Shown here: positions 44,199-52,781 of the stretch, in pieces | Layout of the letters: every line of letters starts with the position of its first letter | Position numbering within the stretch: position 1 is the first letter of the stretch | NCBI RefSeq assembly: GCF_000308695.1 | Contig: NZ_BAGG01000061.1 | Coordinates: forward strand, 1 to 64,000 | Reading direction: 5' to 3' | From: Nocardia takedensis NBRC 100417 | GTDB lineage: Bacteria > Actinomycetota > Actinomycetes > Mycobacteriales > Mycobacteriaceae | Length of the DNA stretch: 64,000 nucleotides | Made by a program: the position numbers and the translations under genes | Notes under the pieces: generated by a model | The model's input: only the letters and a program-made list of their open reading frames with translations | Database searches by the model: none | Told to the model about the DNA's origin: nothing

Positions 44199-45200
44199 TC
44201 AGTCGCCCTTCTTCGCGCGACTGGGCTGCACCCGCGGCGGTTCGTTGGGCATCTTCGGATACTGCGGCGGCCACGGCGCGTCCATGAGTCCGGCCGCCAT
44301 ATCCCGTTCCGACATCGCCAGCAGCGTCTCGATCGACTGCGGCGCGCGATCGGCCCACGGGTCGCCGCGTTCGGCCAGCAATGCGGGCACGGTGGCGATG
44401 GTCAGGTCGTCGGGGACCACGGTGTCGAGTTCGTCCCAGGTGATCGGCGTGGAGACCTGCGCGCCCACCTTCGGTCGCACGCACCACGCGCCGAACACCG
44501 TTTTGTGCGGGGCGTTCTGGTTGAAATCGATGAACACCCGATTCCCGCGTTCCTCCTTCCACCACCGCGCGGTGATCTCGTCCGGATAACGGCGCTCGAG
44601 TTCGCGGGCCAGCGCGACCGCCGCCGCGCGCACCTGATAGCCGTCCCATTTCGGTTCCAGCGCGACGTAGAGGTGCAATCCGCGCGACCCCGAGGTCTTC
44701 ACCGCGGATTCGATGCCGAGTTCGGCGAAGAACTCCCGGGTCCGTCGCGCCGCGCGCCGCAGATCCTCGAATCCGATTCCGGGCGAGGGATCGAGGTCGA
44801 TCCGCAGTTCGTCGGCGATCTCCAGATTTCCGACCCGATTGGGCCACACGTGGAAGCCCAGGCACCCCTGATTCACCGCCCACAGGATGTGCGCCAGATC
44901 GTGGGCCACCAAGGCGTCGCTGGTGGTGCCGTTCGGCGTGGCGACCTCGACGGTGTGCAGCCAGTCGGGCGCGGATTTCGGCACCCGCTTCTGGAACCAG
45001 GACTTGCCCGACGCCCCGTCCGGATAGCGCTCCAACAGCAGCGGCCGGTCGCGGACCACGCCCAGGAACGGCGCGGCGACCGCCTGGTAGTACCGCACCA
45101 GGTCCAGCTTCGTGTCGCCGCGCTTGGTGAAGTAGACCTTGTCGGGATTGCTGATCGAGACGGTACGGCCGTCGGTCTCGATCTCGATCGACTCGCTCAT
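44199..45200 (-). CDS. LigD-type DNA polymerase domain protein
   Basis: End-joining primase-polymerase (PolDom), 333 residues. Motif I is D135-L-D137 in IDLDPSPG, motif II is S170-G-S-R-G-L-H176, and motif III is near TIATVPALL. The whole PolDom core is present but there is no nuclease or ligase domain on the same chain, unlike the fused LigD of mycobacteria. The start overlaps the DNA ligase stop (ATGA). The stop is 3 bp from that of the convergent membrane protein. It would add ribonucleotides at broken ends with Ku, which is not encoded in the window. Confidence 0.92.
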   Translation of the reverse strand: MSESIEIETDGRTVSISNPDKVYFTKRGDTKLDLVRYYQAVAAPFLGVVRDRPLLLERYPDGASGKSWFQKRVPKSAPDWLHTVEVATPNGTTSDALVAHDLAHILWAVNQGCLGFHVWPNRVGNLEIADELRIDLDPSPGIGFEDLRRAARRTREFFAELGIESAVKTSGSRGLHLYVALEPKWDGYQVRAAAVALARELERRYPDEITARWWKEERGNRVFIDFNQNAPHKTVFGAWCVRPKVGAQVSTPITWDELDTVVPDDLTIATVPALLAERGDPWADRAPQSIETLLAMSERDMAAGLMDAPWPPQYPKMPNEPPRVQPSRAKKGD

Positions 45201-46282
45201 CGCCGCGCCGCTTCCTCGAAGATCGTCGCCAACTCGGCCGGGGCCACCTCGTCGAGTTGGGCGTAGGTACAGGATCGTGGTGTGCGGTCGGTGCGGAAGC
45301 GCACCAGCCTGCCGCCGTGACGCAGACGTCCTGACTGCACGTGCTCGTAGCGGACCTCGGCCACCAGTTCCGGGCGCAGCGCCTCCCAGGACAGATCCTT
45401 GCCGCCGGTCCAGCGCGAGATCCCGCCGGGCATCTTGCCGTCGGCCCTGGCCTGCGCCGCCGCGTCGGCCCATTCCCGCCACGGGTGGTTCTCCAGCGCG
45501 TTCTCCCGCAGCGGGGCCAACTCGGTGACCAACTCCTCGCGCCGGGCGGCGGTGAAACTGCTCGCGACCCCGACATGGTGCAGACTGCCGTCGTCGTCGA
45601 ACAGACCCAGCAGCAGCGAGCCCACGCCGCGACCGTCCTTGTGCCAGCGGAAACCCGCCACCACGCAGTCGGCGGTCCGCTCGTGCTTGATCTTGAGCAT
45701 GACCCGTTTGTCCTGGAGGTAGGCCAGATCCGCGGCCTTGGCGATCACCCCGTCGAAGCCCGCGCCCTCGAACCGGGTGAACCAATCCTCGGCGACGTCG
45801 GGATCGTCGGTGATCGGGGTCAGGTGCACCCGCGCGAGCGCGGTGTCCAGGATCGTCTCCAGGATGCGGCGGCGCTCGGCGAAGGGCTGTTCGGTCAGAT
45901 CGTCCTCGCCGAGGGCGAGCAGGTCGAAGGCGACGAAACTGGCGGGCGTCTCCACGGAGAGCTTCGCCACCCGGGAGGCCGCCGGATGCAGCCGGTTCTG
46001 CAAGGTGTCGAAATCCAAGCCCTGGTCGGTGACCACCACGATCTCGCCGTCGACCACGCAGCGCGGCGGCAGCGCCTTCTTCAGTGATGCGGCCACCTCG
46101 GGGAAATACCTGGTCAGCGGGCGGTCGTTTCGGGAACCTAGTTCGACCTCGTCGCCGTCGCGGAAGACCACGCAGCGGAACCCGTCCCATTTCGGTTCGT
46201 AGCGGAACCCCGGCTCGCGCGGCACGGACGGGGTCGCCTTGGCCAGCATCGGGCGCACGGGCGGCAGCACCGGTAGATCCAC
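45197..46282 (-). CDS. ATP-dependent DNA ligase (LigC/LigD-like)
   Basis: ATP-dependent ligase of 361 residues. Motif I is EPKWDGFR with adenylated K31; CVVDGEIVV, FVAFDLLAL, EGVIAK-like GFDGVIAKAADLAYL and VMLKIKHERTADCVVAGFRWHK follow as motifs III, IIIa, IV and V, the last leading into an OB domain ending FEEAARR. It shares a four-base overlap with the polymerase gene, so both enzymes of this end-joining pair are made together. No 3'-phosphoesterase domain is seen. Confidence 0.94.
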   Translation of the reverse strand: MDLPVLPPVRPMLAKATPSVPREPGFRYEPKWDGFRCVVFRDGDEVELGSRNDRPLTRYFPEVAASLKKALPPRCVVDGEIVVVTDQGLDFDTLQNRLHPAASRVAKLSVETPASFVAFDLLALGEDDLTEQPFAERRRILETILDTALARVHLTPITDDPDVAEDWFTRFEGAGFDGVIAKAADLAYLQDKRVMLKIKHERTADCVVAGFRWHKDGRGVGSLLLGLFDDDGSLHHVGVASSFTAARREELVTELAPLRENALENHPWREWADAAAQARADGKMPGGISRWTGGKDLSWEALRPELVAEVRYEHVQSGRLRHGGRLVRFRTDRTPRSCTYAQLDEVAPAELATIFEEAARR

Positions 46283-46340
46283 GCGGTTCTCCTCGGGTCG
46301 TCGGACACCGTTGTAGACGCCGCGGGTGAACGGAACTCAT

Positions 46341-46402
46341 CGGTTCGGCGTCGGTCCCCGCACGTCGGCTCGATCGTAGGCCGACCCACCGACACCGAAC
46401 CG
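46341..46402. other. Large nested inverted repeat in the ligase-SulP intergenic region
   Basis: CGGTTCGGCGTCGG at 46341-46354 pairs with CCGACACCGAACCG at 46389-46402 (13 of 14 positions). Inside, GTCGGC and GCCGAC around positions 46365-46385 could form a second stem. It lies 60 bp upstream of the ligase start and 155 bp upstream of the SulP gene. It could be a cruciform, a leader RNA fold or a binding site; there is no family match I can name. Confidence 0.4.
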
Positions 46403-46557
46403 GCTTTGCGCGCGGGCCACGCCGCGCATCGCCCCGCGTGCCTCACCCGCAACGGATGACGTGTCCGCGCGGCCGGTCGTGTGAGAGTCGAGCAGCGGCC
46501 CACCCGTGTCCACCTCCGGCGGCCGATCCGATTCGCCGGCGACGAAGGGTGGCATCG

Positions 46558-48279
46558 ATGACCTCCGCCGGCCGCACCTCCCGCAAGCAAACCGACCCGG
46601 CCCGCCGCCGGTTCCTGTTCGCCTCGCTGGGCGGATACCGGCGCGGGTGGCTGCGCCCGGATCTGCTGGCGGGGCTGACGGTGTGGGCGGTCCTGGTGCC
46701 GGAGTCGCTGGCCTACGCGGGCATCGCGGGGCTGCCGCCGGTGGTCGGCCTCTACGCCGCGGTCCCCGCTCTGGTCCTGTACGCCGCGCTCGGCAGTTCC
46801 CGGCACCTGGTGGTCGGGCCGATGTCGGCGACCGCGGCGCTGTCGGCGGCGATCATCGCGCCGCTGGCCGCGGGCGGCAGCGACCGGTACGTCGCGCTGG
46901 CCGCGGCCCTGGCGATCGTCACCGGGATCGTCGGTCTGCTCGCCGGCCTGCTGCGGTTGGGGTTCGTCGCCGCGTTCATCTCCGAACCGGTCCTCAAAGG
47001 ATTCATCGTCGGGTTGGCGCTGACCATCATCGTCGGACAGGTGCCCAAGCTGTTCGGCGTCGAACGCGCCGAAGGCAACTTCTTCGAGCAGACCTGGGGG
47101 CTGCTGGGCGAACTCGGCGACCTCGACGTGCGGACGACGATCATCGGCGCGGTCAGCCTGATCCTGGTCCTGGCGGTGAAGCGTTGGCTGCCGCTGATCC
47201 CCGGTTCGCTGTTGGTGGTGCTGCTGGCGATCACCGCCGTGGCACTGTTCGGTTTCGACGACAAGGGCGTGGCCATCGTCGGCCACATCGACGCGGGACT
47301 GCCCACGCTGGGCCTGCCCGACGGCGTCGGCGCGGACATGTTCCTGGATCTGGTCGGCCCCGCGTGCGGGGTGCTGCTGATCGGGTTCGCCGAAGGACTC
47401 GGCGCGGCCAAGACCTACGCCGCCCGCGCGGGCTACGAGATCGACGCCAACCGCGAACTCGCGGGGATGGGCGCGGCGAACCTGGGGTCAGGACTGTGCG
47501 CGGGCATGGTGGTCAACGGCAGCCTGTCCAAGACCGCGGTCAACGGGGGCGCGGGCGCGCGCACCCAGCTCAGCGGTCTGGTGGTGGCCCTCGCGACGGT
47601 CCTGACGCTGCTGTTCCTGACGGGACTGTTCGAGAATCTGCCCGAGGCCACCTTGGCGGCGGTCGTCATCGCGGCCGTCGTCGAACTGGTCGACTTCGCG
47701 GCGCTGCGGGCGCTGTACCGGGTGTGGACCCGCAGGCTCGGCAGCATCTACGGCGCGGCGGCGCGCGCGGATTTCGCGGCGGCGATGGCCGCGATGGTCG
47801 GGGTGCTGCTGTTCGACACGCTGCCCGGACTGGTCATCGGCATCGCCGTGTCCATGCTGCTGTTGCTCTACCGCTCCTCGCGCCCGCACGTGGCGGCACT
47901 GGTGCGCGCGGACAACCGCTGGGTCGAGATCGCGGATCATCCCGGGGCCGTGAGCGATCCGAGCGTGCTGGTGGTGCGGGTGGAGGCCGGACTGTACTTC
48001 GCCAACGCCGACCACGTGCGCACCCGCATCGAGGACCTGTGCGGCGACCGCACCGAGATCGTCGTCCTGGACGCCGAGACTTCACCGTTCGTGGACGTGA
48101 GCGCCGCCCGGATGCTGGCCGAACTGCACGACGGGTTGCGCCGCCGCGGCGTCGAACTGCGGATCGCCCGGGATATCGGACAGTTCGGCGACACCCTGCG
48201 CCAGGCGGTGCCCGGCGCCGATCTGAAGGTGTATCCGACTGTGCGCCAAGCCATCTCCGACGCGCGACGGGAGCGGTGA
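46558..48279 (+). CDS. SulP-family anion transporter with STAS domain
   Basis: Membrane transporter of the SLC26/SulP family, 573 residues, about ten to twelve helices between residues 35 and 440. The SulP signature VLVPESLAYAGIAGLPPVVGLYAAVPALVLYAALGSSRHLVVGPMSATAAL is in the first part. The C-terminal STAS domain (about 445-565) includes LVVRVEAGLYFANADHVRTRI and DVSAARMLAELHD. Substrate may be sulfate, bicarbonate or another anion; no carbonic anhydrase or sulfur gene adjoins it. The start follows GAAGGGTGG. Confidence 0.9.
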   Translation: MTSAGRTSRKQTDPARRRFLFASLGGYRRGWLRPDLLAGLTVWAVLVPESLAYAGIAGLPPVVGLYAAVPALVLYAALGSSRHLVVGPMSATAALSAAIIAPLAAGGSDRYVALAAALAIVTGIVGLLAGLLRLGFVAAFISEPVLKGFIVGLALTIIVGQVPKLFGVERAEGNFFEQTWGLLGELGDLDVRTTIIGAVSLILVLAVKRWLPLIPGSLLVVLLAITAVALFGFDDKGVAIVGHIDAGLPTLGLPDGVGADMFLDLVGPACGVLLIGFAEGLGAAKTYAARAGYEIDANRELAGMGAANLGSGLCAGMVVNGSLSKTAVNGGAGARTQLSGLVVALATVLTLLFLTGLFENLPEATLAAVVIAAVVELVDFAALRALYRVWTRRLGSIYGAAARADFAAAMAAMVGVLLFDTLPGLVIGIAVSMLLLLYRSSRPHVAALVRADNRWVEIADHPGAVSDPSVLVVRVEAGLYFANADHVRTRIEDLCGDRTEIVVLDAETSPFVDVSAARMLAELHDGLRRRGVELRIARDIGQFGDTLRQAVPGADLKVYPTVRQAISDARRER

Positions 48280-48938
48280 TGAACGGACTGTTCGGGCGAC
48301 TGCTCCCGGAACTGCTCGGCCTGCTCATCACCCCGGCCGCCGTGGTCGGCTGCGTACTGCTGCTGCGCTCGGGCAACGCGGTACGCAACGCCTTCAGCTT
48401 CGGCGGCGCGTTCCTGTTGGTCTACACCCAAATCGCGCTCGCCGGTCTGCTCGGCGGCGCGACCGACGCGCACGCGGGCTCGCAGCGAGCCGCGCACTGG
48501 GTGGGACTGCTGGTCGGCCTGCTGTTCCTCGTCCTGGCCTTTCGGCTGGCCTCGCGACCGCCCGCGCACGAGCCGGGACAGCCGCCGCGCTGGGTGAGCG
48601 AACTCGAATCCGCCGGTCCGCGTAGAGCATTCGCGGCCGGACTGGTGCTGGCCGTGCTGAACCCAAACCTGTTCATCATGCTGTCGGGCATCAGCGTGAT
48701 CGCGAGCGCCGGCGCGGGACCCGCGGCCTCGATCGCGGCGATCCTGCTGTTGCTGCTGGCCGCCGCCCTGGACTTCCTCGTGCCGATCGGCATGTACGTC
48801 CTGCTCGGCGTGCGCGCCAGAACCGTGCTCGACGACGCGAAGCGATGGATGATCGCCCACGACCGGGCGGTCACGATCGGCGTCCTGCTCGCCTTCGGCG
48901 CGCTGTTCACCGTGCGCGGTCTCCTCGCGCTGCTCTGA
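48279..48938 (+). CDS. GAP-family (Sap/LysE-like) membrane protein
   Basis: A 219-residue protein with six hydrophobic helices in two halves of three, the layout of the GAP/Sap (sulfolipid-1 addressing) family. The internal repeats read FSFGGAFLLVYTQIALAGLLGG and LVLAVLNPNLFIMLSGISVIASAG, the second with the family NPN turn. The start overlaps the SulP stop, so the pair is co-translated. Its 3' end is embedded in a terminator hairpin. Physiological role is unknown. Confidence 0.8.
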   Translation: MNGLFGRLLPELLGLLITPAAVVGCVLLLRSGNAVRNAFSFGGAFLLVYTQIALAGLLGGATDAHAGSQRAAHWVGLLVGLLFLVLAFRLASRPPAHEPGQPPRWVSELESAGPRRAFAAGLVLAVLNPNLFIMLSGISVIASAGAGPAASIAAILLLLLAAALDFLVPIGMYVLLGVRARTVLDDAKRWMIAHDRAVTIGVLLAFGALFTVRGLLALL

Positions 48939-48953
48939 AGCGCGAGGAGACCG
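48917..48953. terminator. Bidirectional terminator enclosing a stop codon
   Basis: CGGTCTCCTCGCGCT and AGCGCGAGGAGACCG form a perfect 15-bp stem around a 7-base loop that holds the TGA of the GAP gene (48936-48938). The second arm reaches nearly to the convergent cold-shock gene stop at 48961, so it should terminate both sides. Confidence 0.75.
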
Positions 48954-48960
48954 GCGCGGA

Positions 48961-49353
48961 TCAGGAATCCAGCCAGCCGTGCTGTTCGGCGAAAGCCGTC
49001 AGCCGCTCGCGGATGGTCAGGATCTCCCCGGCGGTCAACGCGGGGGAGGCGTCCAGCAGCAACTCGGTGATCAACCGGGTGTGTTCGGCCGGTGTGAGGC
49101 CGCCGCCCGACCCTTTCTTGCCGCGCGGCGGCGGGGTGGCCGCGGGCGCACCCCCGACCGCCGTCAGATTGATGGCCTTGGGGCCACGATCACCCTCGGT
49201 CACGTCGAACTCGAACACCCGCCCCTGCCGCAACTCGTCCTCGTCCAAACCGATGTCGTTCACATGGACGAACACGTCCGGTCCGCCGTCGTCCGGTCTG
49301 ATGAACCCGAACCCCCGCGACCCGTCGAAAGACACCAACTTCCCGATGGACAC
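48961..49353 (-). CDS. Cold-shock domain protein with C-terminal extension
   Basis: A roughly 130-residue protein. Residues 1-60 are the cold-shock OB domain with the RNP-like motif GFGFI in SFDGSRGFGFIRPDDGG and DVFVHVNDI. A Pro/Lys/Gly linker (about 62-82) and a C-terminal helical region (TPAEHTRLITELLLDASPALTAGEILTIRERLTAFAEQHGWLDS) follow. The GTG at 49353, with GAGGAG eight bases upstream, is preferred over the longer frame to 49395. The extension is unlike the classic 67-residue CspA and might confer partner binding. Nucleic-acid chaperone activity is inferred from the OB motif. Confidence 0.82.
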   Translation of the reverse strand: MSIGKLVSFDGSRGFGFIRPDDGGPDVFVHVNDIGLDEDELRQGRVFEFDVTEGDRGPKAINLTAVGGAPAATPPPRGKKGSGGGLTPAEHTRLITELLLDASPALTAGEILTIRERLTAFAEQHGWLDS

Positions 49354-49396
49354 CAACACCCGCTCCTCGCCGCCGCCGTCACCACTACGGGTCACT

Positions 49397-50497
49397 CTAA
49401 CCCGCTTTACCTTCCTCGTCGTTTGAAAGAGCCTTTTGCAGGGAATTGAACACCGTCAACCCCTGACCGACCATTCCGTTCACCAATTCGCCCACGCCGT
49501 CGGGTCCGTTCAACACCGTCAGATGCGCGTTGGACAGTCCGGCCGAAGCCTGCTTCACGATTTCGGGCAACTGTTCGATGAGCAGCTGATCCAGCGCGAT
49601 GCGGTTGTTCGACGCCGCCGCCTCGGCCTGGATCCGGGTGCGCGCGGCCTCCGCCTCGGCCAGGATGCGCACGCGCTCGGCCTCGGCCTGCGCGGGTTTG
49701 ACCACCTCGGCCTGCAACTGCTGTTCGCGCAGGTGGGCCTGTTTGACGGCCTGTTCGGCCTGCGCGGTGAGCACCTCCTGCAACGCGATCGCCTCGGCCA
49801 GCGGACCGGCCTGCCCGGCCTCGGCGTTGGCCCGGTCGATGTCGCGCTGGTACTGCGCCTTGAGGATCGAGGTCTCGCGCTCGTATTCGGCCTGCCTGCG
49901 CAACGATTCCTGTTCGGCCTCGGCGGCCCGCTGCGCCGCCTGGGCCTGCGCGATCTGCGCGTCGCGCTGCACGGCGGCGTTGTGCGGGGCGGCCAGGGCG
50001 TTGATGTAGCCGAGATTGCCGTCATCGATGGACTGGATCTGGAACGAGTCGACCCACAGGCCGATATTGCTCATCTCCACCTTCGAGGCCACCAGCACCT
50101 CGTCGGCCAGTTTCTGCCGTTCCCGGATGATCTCCTCGACCGTCATCGAGCCGACGATCGAGCGCAGGTGACCGGAGAAGATCCGGCCCGTCAGCACCGA
50201 CATCTCGCGCTCCTGCTCGGACAGGAAACGCTGCGCGGCGTTGACGATCGACTGGGTGTCGTTGGCGACCTTGAACGCGATCACCGCGCGGACGTCGAGT
50301 TGGATCGCCTGCTTGGTGACGCAGCGTTCCTTGATCTCGGACTCGAACATGGCCAGCGACAGGAAACTGACCTTGCGGAACAGCGGCACCACCCACGTGC
50401 CGCGGCCGATGATGACCTTGAACGGCGCGTTGTCCTTGACCTTGGCACCGCTGACGAGCATGGCCTCGTCGGGATCGGGAACGTGGTAACCCAGCAA
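49397..50497 (-). CDS. SPFH/flotillin-like protein
   Basis: A 366-residue SPFH-domain protein. The N-terminal region (GYHVPDPDEAMLVSGAKVKDNAPFKVIIGRGTWVVPLFRKV) and the SPFH core (about 10-190, with NAAQRFLSEQEREMSVLTGRIFSGHLRSIVGSMTVEEI) match flotillins. Residues 190-300 are a long Gln/Ala/Glu-rich coiled coil (AEAEQESLRRQAEYERETS, repeated REQQLQAEV). There is no clear N-terminal helix, so membrane attachment would be by the N-terminal patch, as in flotillin. A 77-residue NfeD-like gene precedes it by 21 bp. Confidence 0.88.
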   Translation of the reverse strand: MLGYHVPDPDEAMLVSGAKVKDNAPFKVIIGRGTWVVPLFRKVSFLSLAMFESEIKERCVTKQAIQLDVRAVIAFKVANDTQSIVNAAQRFLSEQEREMSVLTGRIFSGHLRSIVGSMTVEEIIRERQKLADEVLVASKVEMSNIGLWVDSFQIQSIDDGNLGYINALAAPHNAAVQRDAQIAQAQAAQRAAEAEQESLRRQAEYERETSILKAQYQRDIDRANAEAGQAGPLAEAIALQEVLTAQAEQAVKQAHLREQQLQAEVVKPAQAEAERVRILAEAEAARTRIQAEAAASNNRIALDQLLIEQLPEIVKQASAGLSNAHLTVLNGPDGVGELVNGMVGQGLTVFNSLQKALSNDEEGKAG

Positions 50498-50518
50498 CGT
50501 CGAACTCCTCTGTTCAGC

Positions 50519-50752
50519 TCAGATGTCTTCCACGGGGCCCGGAGTCAGCGGCACCCACGGAACGACGTCGACGATGCGGCCGGGGTGGGCGGCGATGATC
50601 AGCACGCTCGTCCCCGCCGCGATCGGCTCCTGCGCCCGCGCGATGTACGACTCGGTTCCCCCGCGAATCGCGACCAGGACCTCTCCCAACGCCCCGCTGT
50701 CGCGAATCGGTGAGGTCATGGTACCCGTCAACCCCGTCACCGGATCGGTCAT
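50519..50752 (-). CDS. Small NfeD-like OB-fold protein
   Basis: A 77-residue protein whose strand pattern (GALGEVLVAIRGGTESYIARAQEPIAAGTSVLIIAAHPGRIVDVVPW) matches the soluble C-terminal OB domain of NfeD proteins: Gly-rich first strand, an A-x-I-x-x-G-T-x-V turn and a final V-x-P. It lacks the membrane-spanning part of NfeD. NfeD and flotillin genes are commonly paired, and the tight spacing supports that reading here. Start at ATG 50752. Confidence 0.65.
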   Translation of the reverse strand: MTDPVTGLTGTMTSPIRDSGALGEVLVAIRGGTESYIARAQEPIAAGTSVLIIAAHPGRIVDVVPWVPLTPGPVEDI

Positions 50753-50777
50753 CGAAACGTTCTCCTGGCTGCGCCCG

Positions 50778-51401
50778 CTAGCGGTAGAGGGTGCGGTAGG
50801 CGGTGATGGTCGCGACGCAATGGTCGACGATCTGTTCGCGGGTGGCGCGCAGCGACCCGTTGAGCCAGGCCGAGAACATGCCCGCGTTCCCGCTGGCCAT
50901 GGTGACCGCGGCCAACCGCCGCCGGACCGGGTCCTCGATGTGGGCGAACAGGTGGTCCTGGATGAGCCGGGTGAACGCGGGCATCACCGCGATGGTGGTC
51001 TGGCCGAGTCCGGTGCTGGAGTACGGCTCGACCAGGAACAGCCGGGATTTGCGCGGATCCTCGAGCACCTTGTCGACGAGGATGGCCGCCAGGGCGCGGT
51101 CGCGGCTCGGGTCGTCGCCGACCGCGAAGGCCGTCATCGGTTCCAGGAATTCCTCGGCGACCTGCCGGTAGAGCACGTCGAGCAGTTCGTCGCGACTGGC
51201 GAAGCTCTCGTAGAAGTAGCGGTCGGTGAGGTTGGCGCGACGGCAGACCGCGCGCATGGTGACCCCCGCCGCCCCGGACTCCCCGATCAGGTTCAACGCG
51301 GCCTCGAGCAACGCCACCCGCCGCGCCTCGCGCCGCTCGGTGAGCGTCGTCCCGCCCCAGATCCGGGGGCCGCCGTCCTCTGCTTCCTGACTTGTCCGCA
51401 C
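50778..51401 (-). CDS. TetR family regulator upstream of the SPFH pair
   Basis: A 207-residue regulator, helix-turn-helix CRRANLTDRYFYESFASRDELLD after LEAALNLIGESGAAGVTMRAV. A GTG start at 51401 is used. It lies 25 bp before the NfeD-like gene on the same strand, so the three are probably one operon with the regulator first. Ligand and target are unknown; no clear dyad was found upstream. Confidence 0.85.
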   Translation of the reverse strand: MRTSQEAEDGGPRIWGGTTLTERREARRVALLEAALNLIGESGAAGVTMRAVCRRANLTDRYFYESFASRDELLDVLYRQVAEEFLEPMTAFAVGDDPSRDRALAAILVDKVLEDPRKSRLFLVEPYSSTGLGQTTIAVMPAFTRLIQDHLFAHIEDPVRRRLAAVTMASGNAGMFSAWLNGSLRATREQIVDHCVATITAYRTLYR

Positions 51402-51458
51402 CGCCCCACACTAGTAGTCCGGAACGCCCCGGTACCTGTGTGGGCGGCGGGGCGCTGG

Positions 51459-52781
51459 TCACCGGTCGGATTCCAGCGGCAGGCCCGCGTCGCGCCAGGC
51501 GAGCACGCCACCTTCCAGACTCGCCGCGTCCAGGCCCGCGGCGGCGGCGAGGGCGGCGAAGCGCCGCGACAGCTCACCGACCGGGCAGACGAAGACCACC
51601 GGCCGGGAACGGGGGAAAGGCGTTCCCTGGGAGAGCATTTCGTCGAGGTGGTCGTCGCGGATGTTGATCGCTCCCGGCACGTGCCCGATCCGGTAGGCCA
51701 TCGCGCCGCGGGTGTCCACGATCACCGGCAGTCCGTCGCGCAGCAGGTCGGCGAGTTCGACGGGCGAGAGCGCCCGCGCCGCCGCTACTTCCGCCGCGTC
51801 GGGTTCGGGGCGGCGTTCGGCGCGGCCGAACAGTTCGGGTCGGCGCTTCTTGATGTAGGACAGGTAGGGCTCGAGCCGATCGCAGACGATGACGACGGCG
51901 ACCACCGGGGCGTCGTCCGCGGGCGGTCGATCCGCGAGGGTGCGCAGCGCCGCCGCGTAGGCCGCGCCGCTGGTCGGTCCGGCCAGTACGCCGTATCCGG
52001 TGGCCAACCGCAGCGCGCCGTCGACGGCCGCGCCGGATTCGACGGTGACGATGTCGTCGTAGAAATCCGGCCGGAACAGGCCGACGTCCCACATCTCGGT
52101 CTCCGAGCGGATCCCCGGGATGAAATCCGAGCGATGCGACACCACCGCGATCGTGCGCAACCCCGGATGACGTTCCCGCAGGTAGGTGGCGGTCCCGCGG
52201 GTGGACCCCGAGGTGCCGAGGCCGCCGATCAGATAGTCGACGCGCCCGGGACCGCCGGGGCCGCACAGATCCTCGTGGATCTCGCGGCCGGTGCCGAGGC
52301 TGTGCGCCTCGATGTTCTTCTCATTGGTGTACTGCGAGAGGTGGTGGTAGGTCTCGGGGTGCTTGGCCATGGTCGAGGCGATGACGGAGTACACGTCGTT
52401 GGGCGTGGTCGGGTCGGGGCATTCCGACAGGCCGGGCAGTTCCACGATCTCGGCGCCGAGCAGGTGCAGCAGGTCGCGTACCTCGGCGACCTTGATCCGG
52501 TTGGTCACCGCGCGCAGTCCGATTCCGTGCGGTGCGCCGAGCAGGCGCAGCGCCTTGGCGGTGTTGCCGCTGGACGCCTCGATCAGGGTGCGTCCGTCCG
52601 CGGTGATGCCCGGTAGTTCCTCGCTCAGCATGGCGGCCGCCACCCGGTCCTTGACCGAGCCGAACGGGTTGTGCGACTCCAGTTTCGCGTACAACTCGAC
52701 CCCGTCGAGACCGTGCACGGCCGGGTCGAGGCGCAGCAGGGGGGTATCGCCGATCAGTTCGGCGACGTTGTCGTAGCGCAT
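51459..52781 (-). CDS. Cysteine synthase-like PLP enzyme fused to a rhodanese domain
   Basis: A 440-residue fusion. Residues 1-320 are a fold-type II PLP enzyme of the cysteine synthase family: NPFGSVKDR with Schiff-base K44, EASSGNTAKALRLLGA, GGLGTSGSTRG and GPTSGAAYAAALR. Residues about 330-440 are a rhodanese, ending in VCPVGELSRRF with active-site C399 and DTRGAMAYRIGHVPGAINI earlier. An enzyme that forms a C-beta bond on serine or cysteine joined to a sulfur-carrier domain suggests that persulfide sulfur is the nucleophile. It ends a four-gene operon with a cysteine desulfurase at its head, which could supply that sulfur. Start overlaps the previous stop (TGATG). Confidence 0.9.
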   Translation of the reverse strand: MRYDNVAELIGDTPLLRLDPAVHGLDGVELYAKLESHNPFGSVKDRVAAAMLSEELPGITADGRTLIEASSGNTAKALRLLGAPHGIGLRAVTNRIKVAEVRDLLHLLGAEIVELPGLSECPDPTTPNDVYSVIASTMAKHPETYHHLSQYTNEKNIEAHSLGTGREIHEDLCGPGGPGRVDYLIGGLGTSGSTRGTATYLRERHPGLRTIAVVSHRSDFIPGIRSETEMWDVGLFRPDFYDDIVTVESGAAVDGALRLATGYGVLAGPTSGAAYAAALRTLADRPPADDAPVVAVVIVCDRLEPYLSYIKKRRPELFGRAERRPEPDAAEVAAARALSPVELADLLRDGLPVIVDTRGAMAYRIGHVPGAINIRDDHLDEMLSQGTPFPRSRPVVFVCPVGELSRRFAALAAAAGLDAASLEGGVLAWRDAGLPLESDR

